Shown here piece after piece: positions 18,290 through 27,138 of a stretch of 64,000 nucleotides of DNA. Numbering within the stretch: position 1 is the first letter of the stretch; the number at the start of each line of letters is the position of its first letter. A program made the position numbers and the translations under genes. The notes under the pieces are model-generated. The model made no database searches. It had not been told where the DNA came from and was given only the letters and a program-made list of their open reading frames with translations. The DNA is from Pseudofrankia saprophytica (GTDB lineage: Bacteria; Actinomycetota; Actinomycetes; Frankiales; Frankiaceae), in NCBI RefSeq assembly GCF_000235425.2, contig NZ_KI912266.1, positions 8,114,116-8,178,115 on the forward strand. The letters are read 5' to 3'.

Positions 18290-18768
18290 CCGGACCAGGG
18301 TAGGTATCCCCAAGCCATGGCGCGCGGGAAAAGTCCGAATGGCGCGCCCAACGAAGGACGGGTGTCGCACAACCCTTCCAGCACCAAGGCGGACCGGCGG
18401 GTCCCGACGCGCCGACGGCACCGGACCAGCCCAGTTGGTCATGGCCGCCCTCCCCCGGCGCGACGCGCTAGTGCACCGTCGGAAAGGCCCATCGCCACAG
18501 GTCTTCTTCGACCGCGCGGCGCTGGCCGGCGACGCCGCGCGGGGGAGCACACAGGGAGATCACGCCCGACACGGGCGGGCCACGTCGAAAGCCGGGCGGG
18601 TTCGGGCAGGCTATGACGTGCGCGGGCTCACCGGACGTGCGCTGATGAACTGGTCACCTTCGCTGCCGGCCGGCGCCCGCGCCCTCCTGGATCCGTGCCG
18701 CCTGTGCCGCGGTAGACGGCGTGATCCCGGATGGCGTGCCCGTCCGTCGAGGTCGGCATGCGATCGTT
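18290..18768. other. Upstream region of pncB
   Basis: About 480 bp divergent region. The pncB promoter and any NAD-responsive operator should lie in the first 100 bp. Several frames are open but none shows a domain or good codon bias. Nothing else is recognised. Confidence 0.3.
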
Positions 18769-18969
18769 GTGACCGTGCACGGCAACTATGCGGGGGTATT
18801 TCTGGTCGTCGTCGGCGGGGCGTTGTTTGCCCTGCTGGTGCTGGGTGGCCGAGCTGGAAGAAGCCTCGCGCGGGAGATCTGGGGCCGTATGGGCCTGCTG
18901 CGCTGGGTCGCTGTGGCCATCGTGGTCGTCGTCTTCCTCGACTTGGCGGACGGCATACCGAACAAGTGA
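18769..18969 (+). CDS. Small two-TM membrane protein
   Basis: A 66-residue frame from a GTG at 18769 (a second GTG is at 18775) with two hydrophobic segments, GVFLVVVGGALFALLVL and VAVAIVVVVFLDLADG, joined by a basic loop (RAGRSLAREIWGRMG). This topology is unlikely by chance in GC-rich DNA. No homologue is recognised and the ribosome site is weak. It lies alone between pncB and the HTH-regulator operon. Confidence 0.45.
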   Translation: MTVHGNYAGVFLVVVGGALFALLVLGGRAGRSLAREIWGRMGLLRWVAVAIVVVVFLDLADGIPNK

Positions 18970-19242
18970 TCCGCCAACAACGAAAGACCAACAAGACACC
19001 TAAAAAGCAATGGAACGTCGACGAACGTCCGGTGCGGACAACGCCGTGGCTGGCGACGCGACCCCAGCGGTGCGACGGGATGTCGGCGGATCTCCTTACG
19101 CCCGGCCGCGTCCAGCGGTGGCGATCCGCACCACTACGGTCGCCCTCCCGAATGCATGTACGAATTGTCCCTATGCGCCTGCAGATGCCCGACTAGTTAG
19201 GCTCACTTCCTGTAACCCAGCTACGACCCGAGAGGACACCGG

Positions 19243-20784
19243 GTGACCGGTCAGACTTGGCTGTGGACGCCGCCACGGCCGACCCCTGCTCCCGTCGGCG
19301 TCGGCCAGCTGCTTCGCGCCTATCGGCAGGCCCACGGCCTAACCCAGCAGCAACTCGCCGACCAGCTGGGGTTCGACCAGTCGTACGTCTCCAAGGTCGA
19401 GAGCGGCCGGCGGGCGATCCATGACATCTCGACGCTGCGTCACATCGCCCGTCACCTCGACCTCGCGCCCGAGGACGTCGGCCTCGCGCCCGGCACGCTC
19501 GCGGACCGGCGTCGCGACGCCACCCGGGACGCGTTCGCCGAGCAGGCCGCCGCCAGCCAGCGCTCCTGGAAGGTCACCCGGGACACCCTCAACCGCAACC
19601 GGATCAAACTGGCCAAGGCCGCCGCCGGCCTCTACCCGGAGCCCTACCGCCTCTTCTCCGGTCTGCTGGCCAGGCCGGGCTGGATCTGGCCGCAACCGCT
19701 CGACATCGACGAGGTCGCGCTGCGCTGGGCCGACGACGTCCCCGAGCCGGTCCTCACCGGGGGCGAGCCGGAGACCGACGGCGCCCGCCCGCTGATCGCC
19801 GACGGCGGCCCGTACGTGCGCTACCAGCGCTACACCCGCGCGATGCGCGACCTGGACCGGCCGACCCTGTTCGAGAACCGGCTGAGCTTCCGGCTCGTCG
19901 ACATCGCCCGCGACGAGACCACTCCTCGGCTGCTCACCGCCGGCGATGCGAGGACCGGCGCCGAGGCCCGCCCCGGCGGTGACCGCGCCGGCCTGCCCAG
20001 GCTCGCGTTCAGCCACACCACCTACTTCGACGCCGTCGACGTCTGTGAGACGGTGGCGCACGAGACCGCCGCCGCGATGATGTCCGGCGGGCTCGCCTGG
20101 CCGTCGCTGCCGTTCCGCCGCCGCGTCGGCGACCCGTTCGACCTCGCCAGCCGGCCGGTGCTGCCGTCCATCAACACGCTGACCATCCGGGCCGACCGCG
20201 ACTCCGCGAGCTTCCTGCTGCACCGGCGCAGCGCCGGTTCGGTGGCCACCGCGGGCGGCGTCTACCACGTCATCCCGGCCGGGGTCTTCCAGCCGTCCGG
20301 GATCACACCCTTCCACCACCGGGCCGACTTCGACCTGTGGCGCAACATCATGCGGGAGCTGTCCGAGGAGCTGCTGGGCAACACCGAGCACGACGGCAAC
20401 TCGTCCGCCCCGATCGACTACGACGCGGACGAGCCGTTCCGTGCCTTCGACGAGGCGCGCCGCGACGGCCGGGTACGGGTGTCCTGCTTCGGGGTGGGCG
20501 TCGACGCGCTGACCCTTTTCGCAGAGATCCTCACCGTCGTCGTCATCGAGGCCGACACGTTCGACAACATGTTCGCGGAGATGGTGCACAGCAACGCCGA
20601 GGGAACGGTGGTCGCCGCCGGGCCGCACCGCGCCGTCGCCGAGGGCATCCCGTTCACCTACGCCACCCTGCGCCGGCTCATCGACGGCGAGCCGCTCGCG
20701 CCGGCCGCCGCCGCCTGCCTGGAGCTCGCCTGGCGTCACCGCGAGCAGCTGCTGCCGGGGCTTCGGCTTCGAGCGGCGTCCTGA
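19243..20784 (+). CDS. HTH (XRE) regulator with Nudix-like C-terminal domain
   Basis: A 513-residue protein. Residues 20-80 form an XRE helix-turn-helix (LLRAYRQAHGLTQQQLADQL, then YVSKVESGRRAIHDIS). The middle is unassigned. The C-terminal half carries RNIMRELSEELLGN at about 367-380, resembling the core REUxEExGU of the Nudix box, in a context (GGVYHVIPAGVFQPSG upstream) like the strand before a Nudix helix. It may be a ligand-sensing regulator with a Nudix fold. GTG start with GAGAGGACACC upstream. The next gene starts directly after its stop, so it leads an operon with an epimerase and a small protein. Confidence 0.8.
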   Translation: MTGQTWLWTPPRPTPAPVGVGQLLRAYRQAHGLTQQQLADQLGFDQSYVSKVESGRRAIHDISTLRHIARHLDLAPEDVGLAPGTLADRRRDATRDAFAEQAAASQRSWKVTRDTLNRNRIKLAKAAAGLYPEPYRLFSGLLARPGWIWPQPLDIDEVALRWADDVPEPVLTGGEPETDGARPLIADGGPYVRYQRYTRAMRDLDRPTLFENRLSFRLVDIARDETTPRLLTAGDARTGAEARPGGDRAGLPRLAFSHTTYFDAVDVCETVAHETAAAMMSGGLAWPSLPFRRRVGDPFDLASRPVLPSINTLTIRADRDSASFLLHRRSAGSVATAGGVYHVIPAGVFQPSGITPFHHRADFDLWRNIMRELSEELLGNTEHDGNSSAPIDYDADEPFRAFDEARRDGRVRVSCFGVGVDALTLFAEILTVVVIEADTFDNMFAEMVHSNAEGTVVAAGPHRAVAEGIPFTYATLRRLIDGEPLAPAAAACLELAWRHREQLLPGLRLRAAS

Positions 20785-21861
20785 GTGCCGTCTCGCGGGG
20801 GACGCTCGCGCAGGATCCTGGTCACCGGCGCCGGCGGGTTCATCGGGGGTGTCGTCGCCGACCTGCTCGCGGCGCGGGGGCACCAGGTCACCGCGCTGGT
20901 GCGGCCCGGAGCGCCGGCGGCGCGGTCACCGGCGCTGCGGCGCGGCATCGAGGTGGTCGCGGCCGACCTGCTCGACCCACGCTCGCTGGACGAGGCGCGC
21001 CTTGACCGGGGCTTTGACGGCGTCTGCCACCTGGCGGCGCTGACCCGGGTGCGCCAGTCGCGCGCCGAGCCGCTGCGGTACTTCGAGACCAACGTCACCG
21101 GAACGGTCAACCTGCTCACGACGCTCGACCGCGGCGTCGCGGCGGGCGGGCCGCCGCCGGTGGTGGTGTTCGGCTCGACCGGGACCGTCTACGGCGACCC
21201 GGGCTCCGCTCTGGTCCCGGAGTCCCAGCCGGCCGAGCCGGTGCACCCGTACGGCGCCTCGAAGCTCGCGGCGGAGCACGCGATCGCCCACCAGGCCGCG
21301 ACCGGCCGGATCGGTGCCGTCGTGCTGCGCTTCTTCAACGTTTCCGGTGGCGTGCCGGGGCACGTCGACCGGGACACGACCAGGATCATCCCGGCCGCGC
21401 TGCTCGTCGCCGCGGGCCGGACGGACGCCTTCCGGATCAACGGGGACGGGCGGGCGCTGCGCGAGTACGTGCACGTGCGCGATGCCGCGGAGGCGTACGC
21501 GCTGGCGCTGGAGGCCGTCCCGCCCGGCGAGCGCCGCGTCTACAACGTGGGCAGCGGGACCGGCGTGTCCGTCAGCGACGTGCTCGCCGCCGTCGAGCGG
21601 GTGACCGCGCGCCCGGTGCGCCGGGAGTTCGCCCCGCCGGTGACCGAGCCGCGGGCGCTGGTGGTCGACAGCGGGCGGATCCGTGCCGAGCTGGGCTGGC
21701 GGCCCCGCCACTCGAAGCTCGACCAGATCATCTCCGACGCGTGGCGATGGTCCCTCCTGCGCGGCCCGCTGGCCGGCGACAGCGGCGACGATGGCGTCGA
21801 CGTCGACGTGCGTGACGGGTCGGGCACCCACACCGATGTGAGAAGAACCGCACCGCTATGA
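20785..21861 (+). CDS. NAD-dependent epimerase/dehydratase (GalE-like extended SDR)
   Basis: A 358-residue extended SDR. The NAD-binding motif ILVTGAGGFIGGVVADLL starts near residue 9, the catalytic pair is in HPYGASKLAAEHA (YxxxK), and the Ser/Thr of VVVFGSTGTVYGDPG completes the triad. Sequence style (LRFFNVSGG, LREYVHVRDAAEAYALAL, RVYNVGSGTGVSVSDVL) is closest to UDP-glucose 4-epimerases and related nucleotide-sugar enzymes; the exact sugar cannot be told. GTG start immediately after the regulator stop, and a 4-bp overlap with the next gene. Confidence 0.88.
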   Translation: MPSRGGRSRRILVTGAGGFIGGVVADLLAARGHQVTALVRPGAPAARSPALRRGIEVVAADLLDPRSLDEARLDRGFDGVCHLAALTRVRQSRAEPLRYFETNVTGTVNLLTTLDRGVAAGGPPPVVVFGSTGTVYGDPGSALVPESQPAEPVHPYGASKLAAEHAIAHQAATGRIGAVVLRFFNVSGGVPGHVDRDTTRIIPAALLVAAGRTDAFRINGDGRALREYVHVRDAAEAYALALEAVPPGERRVYNVGSGTGVSVSDVLAAVERVTARPVRREFAPPVTEPRALVVDSGRIRAELGWRPRHSKLDQIISDAWRWSLLRGPLAGDSGDDGVDVDVRDGSGTHTDVRRTAPL

Positions 21862-22289
21862 CGCCGGGGCCTTGGACCGCCACCGCCGGCCGCCGGAACC
21901 CTGGAAAGGTCGTTGTCGTCGCGGCAGAAGCGGGGCCCATGACCGGATGCCTCTGGAAGCGCGAGGAGAGCCACGATTCGGTGGCTGTCGGCCGAGCGAG
22001 CCGTCCCTACCACGTCTACGACCACGAAGGGGACCATCTCGGCTCGTTCACGGCCTGGGAGACCGCCCATGAGTGGGCCCACCTCCAGGTGGCCCTGAGC
22101 GCGCTACCCGCGCCGCTCGAGGTCGAGGACCGCCGCCGGCGCACCCGCCGTCAGGTCTGGGTCGACCACTGCGCGCCCTTCCCGACGCCAGCCACCGAGG
22201 CGACCGGCTCTCCCGGCACCGACCCCGGCACCCCGCTCGCCGCATCCGCTTTCGCTTTCGCCCCGCCACACCCCCGCGGCCCCAGCTGA
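21858..22289 (+). CDS. Small protein of unknown function
   Basis: A 143-residue protein that I do not recognise. The central part is well ordered: PYHVYDHEGDHLGSFTAWET then AHEWAHLQVAL, followed by an Arg-rich stretch and a Pro/Ala tail. The ATG at 21858 overlaps the epimerase stop (ATGA); an internal ATG at 21939 just before the ordered part is an alternative start. Translational coupling to the HTH regulator and epimerase suggests a joint role. No membrane segment or signal peptide. Confidence 0.6.
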   Translation: MTPGPWTATAGRRNPGKVVVVAAEAGPMTGCLWKREESHDSVAVGRASRPYHVYDHEGDHLGSFTAWETAHEWAHLQVALSALPAPLEVEDRRRRTRRQVWVDHCAPFPTPATEATGSPGTDPGTPLAASAFAFAPPHPRGPS

Positions 22290-22610
22290 GGCGGACGGTC
22301 CGTGGCCGCCCGGGGCGCCCGACGAGGCCACGGTCCGCCACCGAGGCAGTCGGCCGTGGACCGCGCGGCGTCACGAAGACGACCGATTCCGACGAAGTCG
22401 CTGGTCGGCCGCCGGGGTAGTCGTGCACGCGATTCCGCTCGACCACCCCCATGGGCACACGTCGCCACCTCCGCACACTAATCTGGCGTCTAATGGCTGG
22501 CGATCTCCTTCGCGCGCGTGTCCACACGCCGCGTCGTGGATCGCCTTGGCGGACGACCAGCGGGGTGTCCCCGCCCGGTTTCCGGATGAACACGTTCCTG
22601 GGGGAACACG
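22290..22610. other. Intergenic region before the Liv-type operon
   Basis: A 321-bp gap that must contain the promoter of the transporter operon. The section 22475-22505 is less GC-rich (CTAATCTGGCGTCTAATGG) and is the likeliest promoter site. No clear operator or terminator hairpin is seen. Confidence 0.3.
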
Positions 22611-23177
22611 GTGGACGAACAGAGCGCTGGCGCGACGGAGTCGCGGACCACCTCCCGGCTGGTGGTAGACGTCGTCCGGGCGCTGCGAGGCTGGGTGGTG
22701 ATCGCGGCGGGCGCTGTCCTACTGCTCAGCTGCTATTTGGGGGTCTCGGGCGAGAGCGACCCGGGGCTCCAACTGCCCTATGTGGTCTCCGGCGGGTTCG
22801 GCGGGCTGGCCCTCGTGCTCGTCGGCAGCGCCCTGCTGATCGCCGATCGGCTGGAGTCGACACAGGCAAGCCGCGCGACGGCCGCCCAGGGGCGCCTCGC
22901 CACGCAGGTCGACGACCTGCACGCCCTGGTGGTCGCCGCGGCGAACGCGGGCTCCCCCGCGGGCGCGGGGACGGTGCCGCCGCCGACCGCCCAGCCGCCG
23001 GCCCAGTCGCTGCCGGCCGACGACGGCTCGGTCTACGCGGTGCCGGGCGGGCGCACCTTCCACCGGCCCGGCTGTGAGCTGCTGGCCGGTAAGGCCGCGC
23101 AGCGGGTCGAGGCGTCGCAGGTCAGCGGGCGCGGCCTGTCTCCGTGCTCGGTCTGCGCGCCGATCCTGGTCGGCTAA
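22611..23177 (+). CDS. Membrane protein with C-terminal Cys-rich motif, transporter-linked
   Basis: A 188-residue protein with two TM segments (WVVIAAGAVLLLSCYLGV, and VVSGGFGGLALVLVGSALLI), a coiled-coil-like stretch (about 85-105), a Pro-rich linker, and a C-terminal segment FHRPGCELLAGK ... GLSPCSVCAP. The HxxxC...CxxC pattern resembles the metal-binding segment of Ada-like domains. GTG start at 22611 follows a GGGGGAACACG stretch. It ends 3 bp before the permease gene, so it is first in the operon. Possibly a sensor or assembly partner of the transporter; function unknown. Confidence 0.75.
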   Translation: MDEQSAGATESRTTSRLVVDVVRALRGWVVIAAGAVLLLSCYLGVSGESDPGLQLPYVVSGGFGGLALVLVGSALLIADRLESTQASRATAAQGRLATQVDDLHALVVAAANAGSPAGAGTVPPPTAQPPAQSLPADDGSVYAVPGGRTFHRPGCELLAGKAAQRVEASQVSGRGLSPCSVCAPILVG

Positions 23178-23180
23178 CCG

Positions 23181-25463
23181 ATGCTCAGCGTCGACCTGGC
23201 GATCGCCGGCCTCGCCATCGGCGCGATCGCCGCGCTGTCCGGCATCGGCCTGCTGGTCACCTACCGCACCAACGGGGTCCTGAACCTCGCCCAGGGCGGC
23301 ATCGCGGCCCTGGTCGCCTACGTGTACCGGCAGATGGCGGTCGAGTGGGACCTGCCCAAGTGGCTCGCGGCCGTGCTCGCGCTCGCCATCCTGTCACCCC
23401 TGCTCGGCCTGCTGCTGGAGCGGTTCGTCTTCCGTCCGCTCGCCCGGCGGCGCGCCTCCGCGGCTGAGTCACTGGTCGCGAGCCTCGGCGTGCTGGTGCT
23501 GACGCTGGGCATGTGCGCCGGCATCTGGGGGCTCGGCTCCAAGAACGACACCCCGCCGTTGTTCCCGAACAAGTCGGTCGGGATCAGCGGGCACCGCATC
23601 GGTGTCGACACGATCAGCACGCTCATCCTCATCGTCGTCTGCTGTGTCGCGCTCGGAGTGGTGCAGAACCGCACCAGGTTCGGCCGGCAGATGCGGGCCG
23701 TCGTCGACGACCGCCAGCTCGCGGAGCTGTCCTCGGTGCCGGCCGACCGGGTCGCCGCCGTCGGCTGGGCGTTCGGCACGACGCTCGCGGGCTTCACCGG
23801 CGTGCTGCTCGCGCCCCGGCTGCAGCTGTCCCCGTACGGGCTGTCGCTCGTCGTCCTGGAGACGTTCGCCGTCGTCGTCGCCGCTCGCCTAGCGAGCCTG
23901 CCGATCGCCGTGTTCGCGGGCCTCGCGATCGGAATCCTGCAGAGCGAGCTGACCCAGTTCAAGGTGGACGGCCAGTTCGCGGACGTCTACCGGTCGCTCG
24001 AGTCGAACCTCTTCGTGGTCGTCCTGCTCGTGCTGCTGCTGGCCATCCCGAAGCTGAAGGAGCTGGGCGACGCGGGCTCGGCCGGCCGGTTGTCCAGCCG
24101 CGGCGCGCAGGACCCGGCCGGGACGGTCGAGGAGCGCAGCAAGGACCTGGTGTGGAAGCTCGCGGGCTTCGTCATGCTGCTCACGCCGCTGCTCTTCCGG
24201 GCCGCGGACCTGCGTTCGGCCTTCGACGTCCCGGCCGTCGCCCTGATCATGCTGTCACTGGTGATCGTCACCGGCTACAGCGGGCAGGTGTCGCTCGGCG
24301 TCGCCGGCTACGCGGGCCTCGGTGCCCTGTTCTCACTGAAGCTCGCGAACGGCGACTTTCTCGGCCTGCCGAGGATGCCCGGACTGCTCGCGATCCTGGT
24401 CGGGGCGATCCTGGTCGCCCCGGTCGGTCTGATCACCGGCTACCCGGCGATCCGGCGGCGTGGCCTCACGCTCGCGTTGACCACGTTCGCCGTCGGCGCC
24501 GTCGTCAGCCAGTTCGTCTTCGAGCAGCCCAAGTTCTCCAGCGGTCTTTACGTCAACTCCCTGTACCTGGGCGGCTGGCAGCTCAACGACAAGGCGTTCT
24601 ACGTCATCGAGCTGGTCGGTCTGGGCCTGGGCCTGCTCGCCGTGCGCAGCCTGCACCGCGGCCGGCTGGGCCGGGCACTGCTCGCGGTGCGCGACAACAC
24701 CGGCGGCGCGGCGGCGGTCGGCGTCGACGTGCGCAACCTCAAGCTGATCGCGTTCACCATGTCCTCGGTCGTCGCCGGCCTCGGCGGCGCGCTGCTGGTG
24801 CAGGGCGCCTCGTCGTTCTCGTCGCAGACCTTCCAGCCGATCCAGAGCCTGCTGTGGTTCACCGCGATGGTGGTCTTCGGTGCGGACAGCGCGGTCGGCG
24901 CGATCATCGGCGCGTCCCTGATCGTCGCGATCGACGTGCTCGCACCGTCCGGCTCGTCGACGCTGGCGATCGGCATCCTGGCGCTCTCCCTGGGCTGGCT
25001 GCCCGGCGGCCTCGCCTCGGCCGTCCGCGGCCTGGCGCGGTTCGTCGCCCAGCGCCTCGCCGACCAGTTCGTCGAGCCCGAGGCCCTGGTCCGCCCGGTG
25101 CCGCGGCCGCCGGCCGCCGCAGGTCTCGGGGCAGCCATCCCCCGCCCCACCGCACCGGGCGACGCGGCTGCCACGGCCACGCCGGAGGTTCCGGCGGGCG
25201 TCTGGCTCAGCGAGCCCCTGGCCGCCGGCTCGGCGGGCCTCGCGGCCGCCGAGCGGATCGCGACCGAGCGTGGGCTCGACCTCACCCCGTTCGGCCAGAC
25301 ACTGCTACGCATGCTGAGCGCCAGGAGCACGGGCCCCGACGCCGTGATCCCGGCACCGGCCGGCGAGGTCGGGCCACGCGCCTCCGGTTCGTCCACCGGC
25401 CAGCAGGCCGGCTCCGTGCCGGCGGGCTCGAACAGCAACCACCTGGAAGGAGGCCGGTGGTGA
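23181..25463 (+). CDS. Fused LivH-LivM branched-chain-type ABC permease
   Basis: A 760-residue protein joining both permeases of a HAAT-family importer. Residues 1-295 are LivH-like (GIGLLVTYRTNGVLNLAQGG, GFTGVLLAPRLQLSPYG). Residues 315-640 are LivM-like (VTGYSGQVSLGVAGYAGLGA, AVRDNTGGAAAVGVDVRNLK, VAGLGGALLVQGASSFSS). A hydrophilic Ala/Pro tail of about 110 residues follows, with no known domain. The stop overlaps the next start (GTGA at 25460-25463). Substrates of this family include branched-chain amino acids, amides and urea; nothing here fixes the choice. Confidence 0.92.
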   Translation: MLSVDLAIAGLAIGAIAALSGIGLLVTYRTNGVLNLAQGGIAALVAYVYRQMAVEWDLPKWLAAVLALAILSPLLGLLLERFVFRPLARRRASAAESLVASLGVLVLTLGMCAGIWGLGSKNDTPPLFPNKSVGISGHRIGVDTISTLILIVVCCVALGVVQNRTRFGRQMRAVVDDRQLAELSSVPADRVAAVGWAFGTTLAGFTGVLLAPRLQLSPYGLSLVVLETFAVVVAARLASLPIAVFAGLAIGILQSELTQFKVDGQFADVYRSLESNLFVVVLLVLLLAIPKLKELGDAGSAGRLSSRGAQDPAGTVEERSKDLVWKLAGFVMLLTPLLFRAADLRSAFDVPAVALIMLSLVIVTGYSGQVSLGVAGYAGLGALFSLKLANGDFLGLPRMPGLLAILVGAILVAPVGLITGYPAIRRRGLTLALTTFAVGAVVSQFVFEQPKFSSGLYVNSLYLGGWQLNDKAFYVIELVGLGLGLLAVRSLHRGRLGRALLAVRDNTGGAAAVGVDVRNLKLIAFTMSSVVAGLGGALLVQGASSFSSQTFQPIQSLLWFTAMVVFGADSAVGAIIGASLIVAIDVLAPSGSSTLAIGILALSLGWLPGGLASAVRGLARFVAQRLADQFVEPEALVRPVPRPPAAAGLGAAIPRPTAPGDAAATATPEVPAGVWLSEPLAAGSAGLAAAERIATERGLDLTPFGQTLLRMLSARSTGPDAVIPAPAGEVGPRASGSSTGQQAGSVPAGSNSNHLEGGRW

Positions 25464-26224
25464 GCCGCGCCGAACTACGCGCCGTCGGCCTCGTCCGTCG
25501 CTACGGCGGGCTCACAGCGGTCGACCACGTCGACATCTCCGCGCCGCCTGGGCTGATCACCGGGCTGATCGGTCCGAACGGTGCCGGCAAGTCGACGGTG
25601 TTCAGCCTGCTCACCGGCGTCGAGCAGCCCGACGAGGGCGCCGTGCTGCTCGGCGAGCGTGACATCACCAAGCTGCGCCCCGACCAGCGTTCCCGGCTGG
25701 GGCTGGTACAGACGTTCCAGGTGCCGTCGCTGTTCACCAGCATGACCGTGCGGGACAACCTGCTGGTCGGCGTCGAGAACCGCCGCCGGGACTACGCCGG
25801 CGGCCTGTTCGGCCGCGGCATACGCGGCAACGCGCGGCACGACGAGGTAGTCGACGAGATGCTGGCCTCCCTCGGCCTGACCGACGTGGCCAACGTGATC
25901 ACCGGGTCGCTGCCCACCGGAGCGCTGCGGCTGGCCGAGTGCGCCAGGGCGCTGTGCACCCACCCGGACGTGCTGCTGCTCGACGAGCCGGCCAGCGGCC
26001 TCGACGCCGCCGAGACCGAGCGGTTCTCCCAGTTGCTGCGCCGGATCGCCGCCAACGGCGTGGCGATCGTGCTCGTCGACCACGACGTCGACCTGGTGTT
26101 CACCGTGTGCGACCAGGTCTACGCGATGGTCGGCGGCCGGGTGGTCGCCCACGGCGACCCGGCGGCGGTTCGCGCCGACCCGACCGTCCAGTCCGTCTAC
26201 CTCGCGCAGGGAACGGTGGCATGA
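25460..26224 (+). CDS. ABC transporter ATP-binding protein, LivG type
   Basis: A 254-residue ATPase. Walker A is GPNGAGKST, the Q-loop is GLVQTFQVPSLF, Walker B is VLLLDEPASGLD and the H-loop is VLVDHDVDLVF, all intact. The signature region is unusual: LPTGALRLAECARAL, where LivG normally has LPYGQQRRLEIARAL. GTG at 25460 with GGAAGGAGG upstream. It overlaps the fused permease and, at its end, LivF (ATGA at 26221-26224), so the genes are translationally coupled. Confidence 0.92.
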   Translation: MSRAELRAVGLVRRYGGLTAVDHVDISAPPGLITGLIGPNGAGKSTVFSLLTGVEQPDEGAVLLGERDITKLRPDQRSRLGLVQTFQVPSLFTSMTVRDNLLVGVENRRRDYAGGLFGRGIRGNARHDEVVDEMLASLGLTDVANVITGSLPTGALRLAECARALCTHPDVLLLDEPASGLDAAETERFSQLLRRIAANGVAIVLVDHDVDLVFTVCDQVYAMVGGRVVAHGDPAAVRADPTVQSVYLAQGTVA

Positions 26225-26994
26225 CCGCTCCGGATTCATCGTCCGCCGCCATCGCGGCCGGCTCGTCCGCCAGCGCACTGGCGGCCGCGGCCGCGGCGAC
26301 GGCACGCGCCGGCGCTCCGGCCCCCGACGGCATCGAGCTGCGGCTGACCGGTGCCCGCGCCGGCTACGGCGCCGTCGAGGTGCTGCACGGCCTGGATCTC
26401 GTCATCCCGTCCGGCAAGGTCACCGCACTGCTCGGCGTCAACGGTGCCGGCAAGAGTACGACGCTGCGTGTCCTCGCCGGACTGGTCTCTCTGCGCAGCG
26501 GCACGCTCACCTGGCGCGACCAGGTCATCACCAGGATGTCCACGGTCGACCGGGCACGACGCGGCCTCCTGCTGGTACCGGACGAGCGGGCCGTGTTCGC
26601 GAGCCTCTCGGTACGCGACAACCTGCTCGTCGTCGCCGAGGCCACCGGGCACCCGGACATCACGCCGGCGCTGGAGGCGTTCCCGAAGCTGCGTGACCGG
26701 CTGCCCCAGCGGGCCGGCTCGATGTCGGGCGGCGAGCGACGCATGCTCGCGCTCGCCCGCGCCCTGCTCGCCCGCCCGAGCGTGCTGATGGTCGACGAGC
26801 TCTCGCTGGGCCTGTCGCCGAAGGTGGCCGCCGAGCTGTTCGAGTGGCTCGCGACCGTCGCCGCGACCGGCACGACGGTCATCCTGGCCGACCAGTACAC
26901 CGACGCGGCGCTCGGCATGGCCGACCTCGCCTACGTCCTGCACCGTGGCGAGCGCTCCTTCGTCGGCGACCCCGCGGAGCTCGCGCACGCCTAA
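26221..26994 (+). CDS. ABC transporter ATP-binding protein, LivF type
   Basis: A 257-residue ATPase with Walker A GVNGAGKST, signature SMSGGERRMLALARAL, Walker B VLMVDELSLGLSP and the LivF-type H-loop region ILADQYTDAAL. The first 35 residues are Ala/Ser-rich and not part of the domain. Pairs with the LivG-type ATPase as a heterodimer. ATG at 26221 overlaps the previous stop. Its transcript runs into the strong hairpin at 27041-27084. Confidence 0.92.
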   Translation: MTAPDSSSAAIAAGSSASALAAAAAATARAGAPAPDGIELRLTGARAGYGAVEVLHGLDLVIPSGKVTALLGVNGAGKSTTLRVLAGLVSLRSGTLTWRDQVITRMSTVDRARRGLLLVPDERAVFASLSVRDNLLVVAEATGHPDITPALEAFPKLRDRLPQRAGSMSGGERRMLALARALLARPSVLMVDELSLGLSPKVAAELFEWLATVAATGTTVILADQYTDAALGMADLAYVLHRGERSFVGDPAELAHA

Positions 26995-27040
26995 GCCCGC
27001 CGCCGCGACACGGCGACCGAGCGACGATCTCAGAAAATGC

Positions 27041-27084
27041 CGAGGGGCGCTGGTCCCGGCTGATGCCGGGACCAGCGCCCCTCG
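27041..27084. terminator. Bidirectional terminator, 20-bp perfect hairpin
   Basis: CGAGGGGCGCTGGTCCCGGC (27041-27060) and its exact complement at 27065-27084 flank a TGAT loop; AAATTT follows. It lies between the convergent LivF-type and binding-protein genes and should stop transcripts from both sides. Confidence 0.9.
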
Positions 27085-27138
27085 AAATTTCCCTGCGGAC
27101 GGCCCTCTCTGGGCCGCTTCTCCAGCCGGGTGGAACCG

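Noticed and set aside
19010-19246. 78-codon frame upstream of the HTH-Nudix-like regulator
   Set aside because: No coding bias or domain; the region is more likely the promoter of the operon.
23513-25459. A 900-codon frame ending with the LivG-type ATPase
   Set aside because: The part before 25460 is a shadow of the fused permease. The GTG at 25460 has a ribosome site and starts the ATPase domain.
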